Of a DNA stretch of 56,287 nucleotides, positions 1-9,101 are shown piece by piece. Source of the stretch: an uncultured Prochlorococcus sp. GTDB taxonomy: Bacteria > Cyanobacteriota > Cyanobacteriia > PCC-6307 > Cyanobiaceae. Under the pieces are notes generated by a model. It searched no databases, was not told the DNA's origin, and worked only from the letters and a program-made list of their open reading frames with translations. The first letter of the stretch is position 1, and the number at the start of each line of letters is the position of its first letter. Position numbers and translations under genes: made by a program. The DNA lies in contig CABYTO010000011.1 of assembly GCA_902521995.1 (NCBI GenBank), forward strand, positions 1 to 56,287. Direction: 5' to 3'.

Positions 1-398
1 TATTCTTTAAAATTATTTTTTAAAGCATTTTCAAAAGTTAGAATTTCTTTTATTTTAAAATTTTTTGAAAATTGAAATTGATTCAAAAAACTATTAATTT
101 TTTCTTGAATTATGAAATATTCATCATTAGCGGAAATTTTTATATTTTCATTCCATATCTCCCCTTCGTAATTTAAAGGAATAATTAAAATTATATTTTC
201 AGAAAAAATATGTTTATAAATTAAGCATATATAGTCCAGTAATTTATTTATATTAGAAAATGATTTTAAATAATATGCTAAAGAAGATGCAATTTCAGCA
301 AATTTATATTTATTTTTTAAAGTTACTGTAGGTTGATTTTCTAAAAAATTTTGGATAAATTTGTTCGAAAAATTTTTTTCTTTTTGATTATTTTTCAA
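1..398 (-). CDS. N-terminal part of an unidentified protein, possibly RsbU/SpoIIE-type phosphatase (runs off window)
   Basis: An open minus-strand frame runs about 132 codons from a possible TTG start at 398..396 to the window edge, so only the N-terminus is visible. No catalytic motif falls in this part. The residues resemble an amphipathic, GAF-like regulatory region (for example ENIILIIPLNYEGEIWNE). The idea of a PP2C/SpoIIE (RsbU-like) phosphatase comes only from my recollection that such a gene follows ftsY in Prochlorococcus. The start is uncertain: the frame is open upstream to about 428 without ATG or GTG, while a nearby ATG at 430 lies in another frame that closes after 11 codons. 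Confidence 0.5.
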   Translation of the reverse strand, partial: MKNNQKEKNFSNKFIQNFLENQPTVTLKNKYKFAEIASSLAYYLKSFSNINKLLDYICLIYKHIFSENIILIIPLNYEGEIWNENIKISANDEYFIIQEKINSFLNQFQFSKNFKIKEILTFENALKNNFKE

Positions 399-465
399 AA
401 CAAATCTATTAGATAAATATGTTTTAACATTAAATTTAAATTTTTAAAAAAAATTAATAAAATAT

Positions 466-1695
466 TTATTTATCTGCAAGCATAGCCTCAACAAATTCAT
501 AACTGTTAAATGGTCTCAAATCTTTTATACCTTCTCCAGCTCCAATAAATCTAATAGGTAAATTTACTTCTTCAGAAACAGCTAAAGAGACTCCTCCTCT
601 TGACGTGCCATCTAATTTAGTAATAATTGCTCCACTTAAATCTGCTGATTTAGCGAAACTTTTTGCTTGCTTTAAGCCATTTTGACCTTGACTTGCATCT
701 AAAACTAATAATGATTCAATAATTGCATCTGGGACCTTCTTATCAATAATTTTTTTTATTTTTGATAATTCATCCATCAAATTGTTCTTTGTTTGCAATC
801 TTCCTGCTGTATCAACAAGTAATAACTCAATATTTCTTTTTTTTGCAGAATTAATTGCATCAAAAACTACAGCAGCTGGATCAGCATTTTTTGATTGATT
901 AGATATAACATCAACATTACTTCTATCTCCCCACACTTTAAGTTGTTCTACTGCAGCCGCTCTAAAAGTATCAGCCGCAGCTATTAAAGTTGTATAATTA
1001 CTTTTTGATGACAAATATGCTAATTTTCCTAATGTAGTAGTTTTACCAACACCATTAACTCCGACTAGTAACCAGATATTTAACTTACCCTTTTTGGGAA
1101 CTAAAATATCAGTGCCCGAATTTTTTATTGGTTTATCAATAATTAATTTTAATTCCTTCTTCAAGAATTTTATTCCTGCTTCTCCACCCACTACTTCCTC
1201 ATTTAATTTTGTTCTAAGAGAACTTATAACTTTATCGGTTGAATCAATCCCTACATCAGCTCTTATCAATAAAGTCTCTAAATCATCGAGAGATTCAGGA
1301 GTAAGAGGATCATCGCCCAATTTATCCAATAATTCAGTAACAAATCCTTTTCGGGTTTCTTCTAATCCTCTTCGTAATTTAGTTAACCAATCAATTTCAT
1401 CAATCGATATTTGATTTATTTTTTTTCCTTGAGCAGCTAATACCATTGCAGACCAAGTAAAATTATCATCAAATTCTCCTAATTCAGGTTCAGCAATAGT
1501 TTTAGAAAGCTCAGGAATATTTTCGTTATTAGGTTTCTCAATCAATTCTTGCTTTTGCTCTTCCTGCTTCTGTAATTCTTGCTTTTGCTCTTCCTGCTTC
1601 TGTAATTCTTGCTTTTGCTCTTCCTGTCGTTTTTTTAAAAGTGCGTAGGCTTGTGAAGCCCACTCACGAGAATTATCGGAATCAGTATTAGTCAT
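466..1695 (-). CDS. ftsY: FtsY, signal recognition particle receptor GTPase
   Basis: FtsY is the SRP receptor. It docks ribosome–nascent chain–SRP complexes at the membrane for co-translational insertion. The 409-residue protein has an acidic/polar N-terminal A domain (about 1–90), the helical N domain (about 100–190) and the GTPase G domain. G-domain motifs are GVNGVGKTT (212–220), DTFRAAAVEQL (242–252), DTAGR (295–299) and TKLDGTSRGG (359–368). Residues 24–51 are a near-perfect decapeptide repeat rich in Glu, Gln and Lys, encoded by an exact 30-bp DNA repeat. The gene lies 65 bp after nusB on the same strand. The ATG start at 1695 is the only reasonable one. Confidence 0.97.
   Translation of the reverse strand: MTNTDSDNSREWASQAYALLKKRQEEQKQELQKQEEQKQELQKQEEQKQELIEKPNNENIPELSKTIAEPELGEFDDNFTWSAMVLAAQGKKINQISIDEIDWLTKLRRGLEETRKGFVTELLDKLGDDPLTPESLDDLETLLIRADVGIDSTDKVISSLRTKLNEEVVGGEAGIKFLKKELKLIIDKPIKNSGTDILVPKKGKLNIWLLVGVNGVGKTTTLGKLAYLSSKSNYTTLIAAADTFRAAAVEQLKVWGDRSNVDVISNQSKNADPAAVVFDAINSAKKRNIELLLVDTAGRLQTKNNLMDELSKIKKIIDKKVPDAIIESLLVLDASQGQNGLKQAKSFAKSADLSGAIITKLDGTSRGGVSLAVSEEVNLPIRFIGAGEGIKDLRPFNSYEFVEAMLADK
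1544..1626. repeat. 30-bp in-frame tandem repeat inside ftsY
   Basis: Two identical 30-bp units occupy 1561–1590 and 1591–1620. A 17-nt partial unit precedes them (1544–1560) and a 6-nt partial unit follows (1621–1626), about 2.8 copies in all. The period is a multiple of three, so copy-number change would keep the ftsY frame. The unit encodes QEEQKQELQK in the A domain. Confidence 0.95.
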
Positions 1696-1760
1696 TATTA
1701 TCTATAATTCGTAATTAAATTTTTAAAATACTATTTATTTATATCAAATAATCAAGGCAA

Positions 1761-2378
1761 TTAAATTGTTTGTAATCTCCTTAAAACTCCATTAATAAAT
1801 TTTCTTCCTTGCAAGTCACTATATTTATTAGCTAAATTTACAGCCTCATCACAAGCAACAGCAATAGGAGTGTTCAAAAAATTGATATCAACATAAGCTA
1901 GACGTAAAATATCCCTATCAATTCTTGGTAATCTTTTTAATCTCCAGCCTTCCATTACTTTATCAATATCAGAATCAATACTTTTAAGGTTATTAACTAT
2001 ATTACAAATCCTATGATTCACATCCTCTCTAATATCAATTTGACTACTAGAAATAATTAATTTTGGAAAGTCTAGAGTTATTGAAAGTGTATTCATTACA
2101 TTTTCAATGTTTTTTAGAGATTTTTTTAACTCATCTCGAATGTCTGAATAAGAAGAATCAACACCTTCGCGCAATTCACTATCTAATATTTTTTGTGAAG
2201 CATTTTCTAACTCTGACTCGCAATTATCTAATTCCTCTCTGCAATGGTTTATTAGAGAATCTAAAGCAGATTCAAAAATTTCCTCTATCTGAAATTTATT
2301 AAGTTTAAAATCACCTTTATCTTTTATAAGGCCAAGAGAAATTAATGATAATTCTCTAGAAACTGATCTATTATGCAT
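1761..2378 (-). CDS. nusB: NusB, transcription antitermination factor
   Basis: NusB with NusE (S10) binds boxA RNA and supports antitermination in rRNA operons. The 205-residue product starts with the typical basic helix (SRELSLISLGL) and ends with the conserved NusB C-terminal helices: GWRLKRLPRIDRDILRLAY, then IAVACDEAVNLANKYS, then GRKFINGVLRRL. It is longer than enterobacterial NusB (about 140 residues), because a polar helical insert fills roughly residues 45–120. It starts 3 bp after the DUF502 gene stops and precedes ftsY, suggesting a DUF502–nusB–ftsY transcription unit. Confidence 0.93.
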   Translation of the reverse strand: MHNRSVSRELSLISLGLIKDKGDFKLNKFQIEEIFESALDSLINHCREELDNCESELENASQKILDSELREGVDSSYSDIRDELKKSLKNIENVMNTLSITLDFPKLIISSSQIDIREDVNHRICNIVNNLKSIDSDIDKVMEGWRLKRLPRIDRDILRLAYVDINFLNTPIAVACDEAVNLANKYSDLQGRKFINGVLRRLQTI

Positions 2379-2381
2379 TAA

Positions 2382-3116
2382 TTAAGAAGAAGTATTAGTA
2401 GAAGCTCTTAATTGAGAAAACAATTTTGAAAATGTTGGATTAGTATTGTTATTCTTCTCATCTGGATTAACTATCCCCGCTGAAATTATTGTTCTAAAAG
2501 CATCTTCAACAGAAATATTCAAATCTTTAACAGAAGACTCGGGAACTAATGTGTACCACCCAGTAGTTGGGTTTGGTGCTGTAGGTATAAAAACACTAAG
2601 TAACTTTTCTTCCAATTCTGGCTGTAGAGAAGGTCCTACATCTCCAGTTACAAAGCCTACACTATATAGTCCCTCACGAGGATATTCAACTAAAACAACT
2701 CTTCTAAATCTATTAGATTTATTACTTAAAAAAGTCTCGAGCAATTGTTTTAAAGTTTTATAAACCGCTCCAGCTACAGGAATTTTTGATAAAGTACCCT
2801 CTCCAAATTCTAATAACCATCTTCCTACGAAATTTCTTGCCATTAAACCTATCAGCAAAATAGCTAATAAAGGAACAGTTAAACCTAATGTAAGGTTTAT
2901 TAAATCTTGTAATAAAGGATTTAAAGTAATAAAAGGATTAAGTTGCTTTGGAACTGAAGTAACTAACGTTAAAACAAATTTACTAACCAAAGATGACAGC
3001 CAGATTGTTGTTGCTAAGGGTATTACAACTAATAACCCGGCTATAAGATCATTTTTTAGATCTTGTTGAAGCCTAGATCCTAAATTTGAATCTTGATTTT
3101 GATTAGATTCAACCAA
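2382..3116 (-). CDS. DUF502 family membrane protein
   Basis: A 244-residue protein of the DUF502 family, found across bacteria and plants and without an established biochemical function. Two hydrophobic segments are visible, roughly residues 25–52 and 72–95. A conserved soluble part follows, including VEYPREGLYSVGFVTG and TAPNPTTGWY. The start is a TTG at 3116; no ATG or GTG lies nearby in frame and the next internal Met falls inside the second membrane segment. The gene is divergent from queG across a 145-bp gap and sits 3 bp upstream of nusB, with which it is probably co-transcribed. In-family function is unknown, and the neighbours do not define it. Confidence 0.85.
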   Translation of the reverse strand: MVESNQNQDSNLGSRLQQDLKNDLIAGLLVVIPLATTIWLSSLVSKFVLTLVTSVPKQLNPFITLNPLLQDLINLTLGLTVPLLAILLIGLMARNFVGRWLLEFGEGTLSKIPVAGAVYKTLKQLLETFLSNKSNRFRRVVLVEYPREGLYSVGFVTGDVGPSLQPELEEKLLSVFIPTAPNPTTGWYTLVPESSVKDLNISVEDAFRTIISAGIVNPDEKNNNTNPTFSKLFSQLRASTNTSS

Positions 3117-3261
3117 AATAACGTCTCTAACTATATTAACTTTACTAATAATTTAACCGTTTTTAATGAGTTAGGATATATTTTTTTTAAATATATCAAT
3201 TTTATTTATAAGTTTATTCTTTAAAAAAGCTTTTAAAAGAAATGCTATAAAAAAGAAAGAA

Positions 3262-4218
3262 ATGATTGATACAATTCAAAATAAAAAAGAAATAAGTAAA
3301 AAATTAAAAGAAAAGGCTATTCTTGAAGGTTTTACAATTGCTGGAATAGCTTCAATACCAGGTAGTTCGCGAATAAAATTAAGAACTAATGCATTGGAAA
3401 GATGGCTATCAAATAAACACCATGCTGAAATGAAATGGATGGAAGCAGAAAAAAGAAAAAATATAGGTTCACTTTTTGAAGATGCAAAAAGTATTCTAAG
3501 CGTTGGGTTTAGTTATATTAATTCAGAAAACAACAAGAATAATTTCCTTAAGGTAGCTAAATTTAGCCAAGGAGAAGATTATCACAAAGTTATTCACAAA
3601 AAATTAAAGAATATTGGTAAATGGATCAACCTAGAAATTCCTGATTGCAAATGGAAAATATGTGTTGATACTTCTCCGCTTCTTGAAAAAGCATGGGCAG
3701 AAGAGTCAGGGATTGGCTGGATAGGTAAAAATAGTAATTTAATAAGCAAAAAAAATGGTTCTTGGGTTACTTTGGGTTTTATGGTCCTTACAAAAGATTT
3801 AATGCCAGATAAACCTCATGAGTCACTTTGCGGAAAGTGTGATATTTGTATTGAAAGTTGTCCCACAAAGGCAATAGTAGAACCATTTGTAATACAGTCA
3901 GATCTATGTATTGCATATCACACAATAGAGAACAGAGAAAAAACTATTCCAAAGAAAATAGAACAAAACTTAGAAGGCTGGGTTGCGGGATGTGATATTT
4001 GTCAAGATGTATGCCCTTGGAATAAGTCAGTACCATATAACAATAATTTTGAAACTACACCAAAAAAATGGATTAAAGATCTTGATGTTAAGTCATTAAA
4101 TTGGGACGATAAAACTTGGAAAGAAAATCTTAAAGGAACTACATTAAAAAGAATTAAACCATGGATGTGGAAAAGAAACATAAAAGCAAATATAAATAAT
4201 AAAAAAATTAAAGTATGA
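3262..4218 (+). CDS. queG: QueG, epoxyqueuosine reductase
   Basis: QueG performs the last step of queuosine synthesis, reducing epoxyqueuosine to queuosine in tRNA with cobalamin and two [4Fe-4S] clusters. The 318-residue protein has the QueG core VDTSPLLEKAWAEESGIGW (D136 is the likely catalytic acid). It has a ferredoxin-like set C190-x2-C193-x2-C196-x3-C200-P and a second set C216, C244, C247, C251 (CDICQDVCPWN). The ATG at 3262 is preceded by a purine-rich stretch. The stop overlaps the start of the following TPR gene by 4 bp (ATGA), suggesting translational coupling. Other pathway genes, queE and queC, lie at 45.3–46.6 kb. Confidence 0.95.
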   Translation: MIDTIQNKKEISKKLKEKAILEGFTIAGIASIPGSSRIKLRTNALERWLSNKHHAEMKWMEAEKRKNIGSLFEDAKSILSVGFSYINSENNKNNFLKVAKFSQGEDYHKVIHKKLKNIGKWINLEIPDCKWKICVDTSPLLEKAWAEESGIGWIGKNSNLISKKNGSWVTLGFMVLTKDLMPDKPHESLCGKCDICIESCPTKAIVEPFVIQSDLCIAYHTIENREKTIPKKIEQNLEGWVAGCDICQDVCPWNKSVPYNNNFETTPKKWIKDLDVKSLNWDDKTWKENLKGTTLKRIKPWMWKRNIKANINNKKIKV

Positions 4219-5072
4219 AAAATTTTTTAAAAAAAATAATATTTATCTCCTTGATCAGTTTTTACTTTCTTCAAACAGAAAAAGTTCAAGCGATAATTCC
4301 TTACTATCATTTTCCAAGTATAAAAAATTTAGAAAAGCAAAGTTTATATATTGGCAAAAATGCATATCAACTACTTTATTTTGGACAATATGAAGACAGT
4401 CTCAATTTAGCCAAATTAGCTATAAAAATAAATCCAAAAAATGAAAAACTTTGGTTAATTTTAGCTGAAGCACAAATAGCTAACAAACAATATAAAAACG
4501 CATTAAATTCTCTAGATAAAGCAGAAAAGATCAATTCAAATATTAGCGAAATATATTTTGCTAAAAGTAATATTTACTTAAAAATTTCCCAACTAACAAA
4601 TGCAAAGAGCGCTTTAGAAAAAGGATTAAAGATAGAACCTAATAACCACAAAGCTATTTTTCAATTAGGAAATATTTTTTTAATGGAAAAAAATTACTTA
4701 GAAGCTATCAACTTGTTTGAGAAATCTATAAAGATTAAGCCTGATTTTTGGCAAGCAATAAATAATAAAGGTTTAGCTTATTTCGAGACAAACAATATAA
4801 ATCTATCAATCGAACTTTTTCAAAGTGCAATCTCAATTCAGGAGAATGCCGAACCATTACTAGGTCTGGCATCGTGTGTAAGAATTAATGATACTAAATT
4901 AGCAATCCAGCTAGCAAAAAAAGCTTTGGCTAAAGATCCTAAATATGTCAATTATGATTATAGAAAAGAACAGTTATGGGGAGAAAAATTACAAGCCTCT
5001 ACAGTAATTCTTTTACAAAATGAACAGCTTAAACAAGATGTAATAATGGCAAAATCCAAAATAATTGAATGA
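4215..5072 (+). CDS. Secreted or lipid-free exported TPR-repeat protein
   Basis: A 285-residue protein with an N-terminal signal peptide (basic MKNFLKK, a hydrophobic stretch to about residue 20, and a possible cleavage after VQA at about 26). Tandem tetratricopeptide repeats follow from about residue 50 to 230, recognisable by recurring patterns such as AKLAIKINPKNEKLWLILAEAQ, AKSALEKGLKIEPN and AINLFEKSIKIKP. TPRs are protein-interaction scaffolds, so the partner cannot be read from sequence. No lipobox cysteine is visible. The start overlaps the queG stop by 4 bp, so the two are probably translated together, although a queuosine role would be guesswork. Confidence 0.85.
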   Translation: MKNFLKKIIFISLISFYFLQTEKVQAIIPYYHFPSIKNLEKQSLYIGKNAYQLLYFGQYEDSLNLAKLAIKINPKNEKLWLILAEAQIANKQYKNALNSLDKAEKINSNISEIYFAKSNIYLKISQLTNAKSALEKGLKIEPNNHKAIFQLGNIFLMEKNYLEAINLFEKSIKIKPDFWQAINNKGLAYFETNNINLSIELFQSAISIQENAEPLLGLASCVRINDTKLAIQLAKKALAKDPKYVNYDYRKEQLWGEKLQASTVILLQNEQLKQDVIMAKSKIIE

Positions 5073-5155
5073 TCTTAATTTTGAATACTGGTAAATCTTG
5101 TTTTACCTATTAATCTTAATTTAGTTAATCAATATTTTTTCAATTTTACGCTCTA

Positions 5156-7597
5156 ATGGATAAGAAAAACTTTACTTCTATCTCACTTCAAGAAGAAATG
5201 CAACGTTCTTATTTGGAGTATGCAATGAGCGTAATAGTTGGACGTGCTCTACCCGATGCAAGAGACGGTCTTAAGCCTGTACAAAGAAGAATAATATTTG
5301 CAATGTACGAATTAGGCTTAACACCTGATAAACCATTTAGGAAGTGTGCAAGAGTTGTAGGGGATGTCCTAGGAAAGTATCATCCTCATGGAGATCAAGC
5401 AGTATATGATGCATTAGTAAGGCTAGTACAAAATTTTTCTACTAAATATCCTACTCTTGACGGCCATGGAAATTTTGGATCTGTAGATAATGATCCGCCA
5501 GCAGCAATGAGATATACTGAAACCAGATTATCCCCTATAGCTCATAAAGGATTTCTTGAAGAAATTGGATCAGAAACAGTAAGCTTTTCAAATAACTTTG
5601 ACGGTTCTCAAAAAGAACCAGATGTCCTACCAGCCCAACTTCCTTTTTTATTGTTGAATGGCTCATCAGGTATTGCTGTTGGCATGGCAACAAACATCCC
5701 CCCTCACAACCTAGGGGAAATTATAGATGGTTTAATTGCTTTAATTAAAAATAAAGACATTAGCGATAAAAAACTTTCTAACATTATTAAAGGGCCTGAT
5801 TTTCCTACAGGCGGGGAGTTGATTTACAGTCCAGCAATAGAGGAACTTTATGAAACGGGAAAAGGTTCTTTAACAATAAGAGGAGTTATAAATACGGAAG
5901 AAGTAAATTTAGGTAAAGGGAAACATAAAAAGAATGCACTAATTATTACTGAACTTCCATACCAAATTAATAAAGCAAGTTGGATTGAAAAACTAGCAGA
6001 ACTTGTTAATTCAGGGAAAATTCATGGAATCTCTGATATCAGGGATGAGAGCGATAGAGATGGAATGAGAATTGTAATAGAGCTAAAAAAAGATTCTAAT
6101 TCAGAAGTTGTTATTTCTAATTTATATAAAAAAACAACTCTCCAAACAAACTATGGTGCAATATTCTTAGCTTTAATTAAAGGCAAGCCTATTCAACTAA
6201 ACCTAAAAAAATATCTCAATTATTTTCTTGAATTTAGAGAAGAAACGATTAGAAAAAGAACTTATTATTTTTTAAAAAATACTCTTGAAAAACTTGAAAT
6301 ATCAGCAGGTTTATCTAAAGCCACAAAAAACATAAAAAAAGTTGTCGCAATTATTGAAGAATCAGAAAATTCTGTGCAAGCTAGATCAAAATTAGTAGAA
6401 AATTTTTTGTTAAGTGAAAAACAGGCAAATTCAGTTTTGGATATGCCACTAAAAAAATTAACAAGTCTAGAAAAAAATCAAATTGATAACGATATAAAAA
6501 TTTTAGAAGAAAAAAAGAATTATTTTCAAAAATTATTGAACGAAAGAGAATTATTACTTGAATTACTTATAGAAGAATTATTAATATTAAAGAAAAAATA
6601 CGATGTTATACGTAAAACAAAAATAATTAAAAATATAAATCAAAATGAAGAACTAGAAACGCTTAACAATCAGATATTAGAAGACTTTATAAATAAAAAA
6701 ACAAAATTATACATAGACAACAGGCTTTATTTAAAAAAGATGATTTTAGGTAATTACAAAAAATCATTTGAGGTTGTAAATAAAATCATAGATAATAAAA
6801 ATATTAAAAAATTTATATGTAATATTGAAAAAAATATAAAATTAATTGGAATCGCAAATACGGGAAAAGTATTTAACATTGCTTGGGAATCAAATATTAA
6901 TAAAGACTATAAATTAGATAATAAAATTCTTGGAAATATTCATCCTAGTGAAATAATAAATTTTCATGCAATAAAAAAAGAAACCAGAAATTATTTATGC
7001 ATATTAAATTCAGATGGAAGATTTAAAAAAGTTTTATTTGATGAAGATATGATTAAAAGCAATAGATCTTTCACTATTACAAAATTAAAGAATAATTTAA
7101 AAACAATTGATTCATTTATTTCTAATGAAAGGAAAGATTTAATAATATTAACCTCGATAGGAAGAATTTTTAAATTTAATTTATCAAATAAATTTTTAAC
7201 ACCAACTTCTAAACAATCGCAAGGATTAATAATTACAAAACTTTTACCATCTGAAAAAATCGTTTCTTGTTGTCCATTTAATAATGGAGAAAATATTTTT
7301 TTAATCTCTAAACAAGGAAAAATATTTTGTATAAATAGTAATGAAATTTACTGCTCAAATGAATACAGCTTAGGATATTTGAATGAAAAAACCCAACTTA
7401 AAAACGATTACTTCCTCAAAATAATGGCAAGTAACCATTACCTCGATATTGAAACTAATAAAAATAAATCTGCAAGATTAGACTTAAATAAATTAAATTT
7501 CAAATCCAATAAGTCAGACTTTTTAATTGATTTTTTAAAATTAGAAAATGATGAATACCTTGAAAATTGTTTCCGACTTGAAAACTTTCTCGACTAA
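5156..7597 (+). CDS. Type II topoisomerase subunit A (GyrA/ParC-like paralogue)
   Basis: This 813-residue protein is a DNA-breaking A subunit of gyrase or topoisomerase IV. The N-terminal half is highly conserved: [18 protein letters not shown] (29–46), KYHPHGD (74–80) and the active-site Tyr120 in MRYTETRL. At the quinolone-pocket position equivalent to E. coli Ser83 it has Gln81; Asp85 is kept. The C-terminal domain (from about 500) is diverged and Lys/Asn/Ile-rich. It lacks a clear GyrA box (only a weak QSQG at the expected region), which suggests a ParC-like or second GyrA role. Its stop codon overlaps the purF stop on the other strand. Confidence 0.88.
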   Translation: MDKKNFTSISLQEEMQRSYLEYAMSVIVGRALPDARDGLKPVQRRIIFAMYELGLTPDKPFRKCARVVGDVLGKYHPHGDQAVYDALVRLVQNFSTKYPTLDGHGNFGSVDNDPPAAMRYTETRLSPIAHKGFLEEIGSETVSFSNNFDGSQKEPDVLPAQLPFLLLNGSSGIAVGMATNIPPHNLGEIIDGLIALIKNKDISDKKLSNIIKGPDFPTGGELIYSPAIEELYETGKGSLTIRGVINTEEVNLGKGKHKKNALIITELPYQINKASWIEKLAELVNSGKIHGISDIRDESDRDGMRIVIELKKDSNSEVVISNLYKKTTLQTNYGAIFLALIKGKPIQLNLKKYLNYFLEFREETIRKRTYYFLKNTLEKLEISAGLSKATKNIKKVVAIIEESENSVQARSKLVENFLLSEKQANSVLDMPLKKLTSLEKNQIDNDIKILEEKKNYFQKLLNERELLLELLIEELLILKKKYDVIRKTKIIKNINQNEELETLNNQILEDFINKKTKLYIDNRLYLKKMILGNYKKSFEVVNKIIDNKNIKKFICNIEKNIKLIGIANTGKVFNIAWESNINKDYKLDNKILGNIHPSEIINFHAIKKETRNYLCILNSDGRFKKVLFDEDMIKSNRSFTITKLKNNLKTIDSFISNERKDLIILTSIGRIFKFNLSNKFLTPTSKQSQGLIITKLLPSEKIVSCCPFNNGENIFLISKQGKIFCINSNEIYCSNEYSLGYLNEKTQLKNDYFLKIMASNHYLDIETNKNKSARLDLNKLNFKSNKSDFLIDFLKLENDEYLENCFRLENFLD

Positions 7598-9054
7598 GAT
7601 TTATATACATTTTCCACCCAATTTAAGTATTCTTGGTTTACTGTTCCAGTTACATAATCACCTGTAAAACAACTCATCTCTAAACCTTTAATAGGAGAAT
7701 CACCAATTATAGATTTACGCAAACTTTCAACACTTTGATAAACAAGGTTATCAATTTCAAGTTTATCGGCGATTTCAGTTATTGTCCTATTATGAGCTAT
7801 TAATTCATCTCTATTAGGCATATTAATTCCATAAACGTGAGGATAACGAACAGGAGGAGCTGCTGATGTAAAAAAAACTTTATTTGCTCCTGCATCTTTA
7901 GCCATCTGGACAATTTCTTTTGAAGTAGTACCTCTTACTATCGAGTCATCAACAATTAAGACATTTTTATTTTTAAACTCTGCACTCATGGCATTTAATT
8001 TTTGCCTTACAGATTTCTTACGTTTCTGCTGACCAGGCATTATGAATGTTCTACCAACATATCTGTTTTTAAAAAAACCTTCCCTATATTCTATCCCTAA
8101 CTGTCTTGCAACTTGCATTGCAGCGGGTCTAGAAGAATCAGGAATAGGCATAACTACATCAATATCTCCAGAATTGATTGTTTCTTTTATTGTTTCTGCT
8201 AAATAATCTCCCATCTTTAAACGAGCTTTATAAACTGAAATCCCATTCATAATTGAATCTGGCCTTGCTAAGTAAACATATTCAAAAGCACAGGGAAATA
8301 ACATCGGATTTTCAGAACATTGCTTAGAGAAAAACTCCCCTTCAAGATTTATAAAAACAGCTTCTCCTGGATCTACATCTCTCACTACTTCATAATCATT
8401 ATTCTCAAGTACTAAAGATTCGCTTGCAACCATCCATTCTTCTTTATTTGTGGTCATTGAAAGTCTTTTCCCTATGACTAAAGGCCTAATACCAAAAGGA
8501 TCTCTAAATGCTAATAAACCATGTCCTGAAATTAACGCAATTGAAGCATATGATCCCTGAATTCTTTTATGTAAAGATTCGACCGCATTAAAAATAATAT
8601 CAGGTTCTAATTCTTGATTATGAATTTGTTCTTGTAATTCTGTCGCAAATACATTTAACAACATTTCAGTATCACTTGAAGAATTTGTATGCCGCTTGTC
8701 GACATTAAATAACTGTTTTTCTAAATCTCTGGTATTAGTCAAATTTCCATTATGTATAAAAACAATTCCATAAGGAGCATTAACATAAAAAGGCTGTGCT
8801 TCTTCTACACTTTCTGCTGATCCCTGTGTTGCATACCTAACATGACCTAATCCAATTTTGCCAATTAAATTCCTCATATCTCTAGTTCTATAAGCAGTAT
8901 TGACCTGACCTTTAGCCTTATGTATATGAAAAACAGTATTTTCCATTGTTGCTATACCTGTTGAGTCTTGACCTCTATGCTGCAAAAGCAAAAGACTATC
9001 GTAAATTTGTTGATTTACATCATTTGAAGAAACGATTCCAACTATTCCGCACAT
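7594..9054 (-). CDS. purF: PurF, amidophosphoribosyltransferase
   Basis: PurF makes phosphoribosylamine from PRPP and glutamine, the first committed step of purine synthesis. The 486-residue enzyme begins MCGIVGI, so Cys2 is the Ntn-type nucleophile after Met removal and no propeptide is present. The glutaminase domain covers about 2–240. The phosphoribosyltransferase domain carries the PRPP loop [13 protein letters not shown] (365–377). The C-terminal half is E. coli-like ([20 protein letters not shown]) and lacks the cysteine set that binds an Fe-S cluster in the B. subtilis enzyme. It lies 47 bp after purL. Its stop overlaps that of the convergent topoisomerase gene. Confidence 0.97.
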   Translation of the reverse strand: MCGIVGIVSSNDVNQQIYDSLLLLQHRGQDSTGIATMENTVFHIHKAKGQVNTAYRTRDMRNLIGKIGLGHVRYATQGSAESVEEAQPFYVNAPYGIVFIHNGNLTNTRDLEKQLFNVDKRHTNSSSDTEMLLNVFATELQEQIHNQELEPDIIFNAVESLHKRIQGSYASIALISGHGLLAFRDPFGIRPLVIGKRLSMTTNKEEWMVASESLVLENNDYEVVRDVDPGEAVFINLEGEFFSKQCSENPMLFPCAFEYVYLARPDSIMNGISVYKARLKMGDYLAETIKETINSGDIDVVMPIPDSSRPAAMQVARQLGIEYREGFFKNRYVGRTFIMPGQQKRKKSVRQKLNAMSAEFKNKNVLIVDDSIVRGTTSKEIVQMAKDAGANKVFFTSAAPPVRYPHVYGINMPNRDELIAHNRTITEIADKLEIDNLVYQSVESLRKSIIGDSPIKGLEMSCFTGDYVTGTVNQEYLNWVENVYKS

Positions 9055-9101
9055 AACTTAATATCTTAGAATGATTAGTAGTTGAGATATGTTTTTCATA
9101 T

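Noticed and set aside
1543..1626. ftsY repeat as a CRISPR or regulatory repeat
   Set aside because: The units are directly adjacent without spacers and are in frame, so they are a coding tandem repeat.
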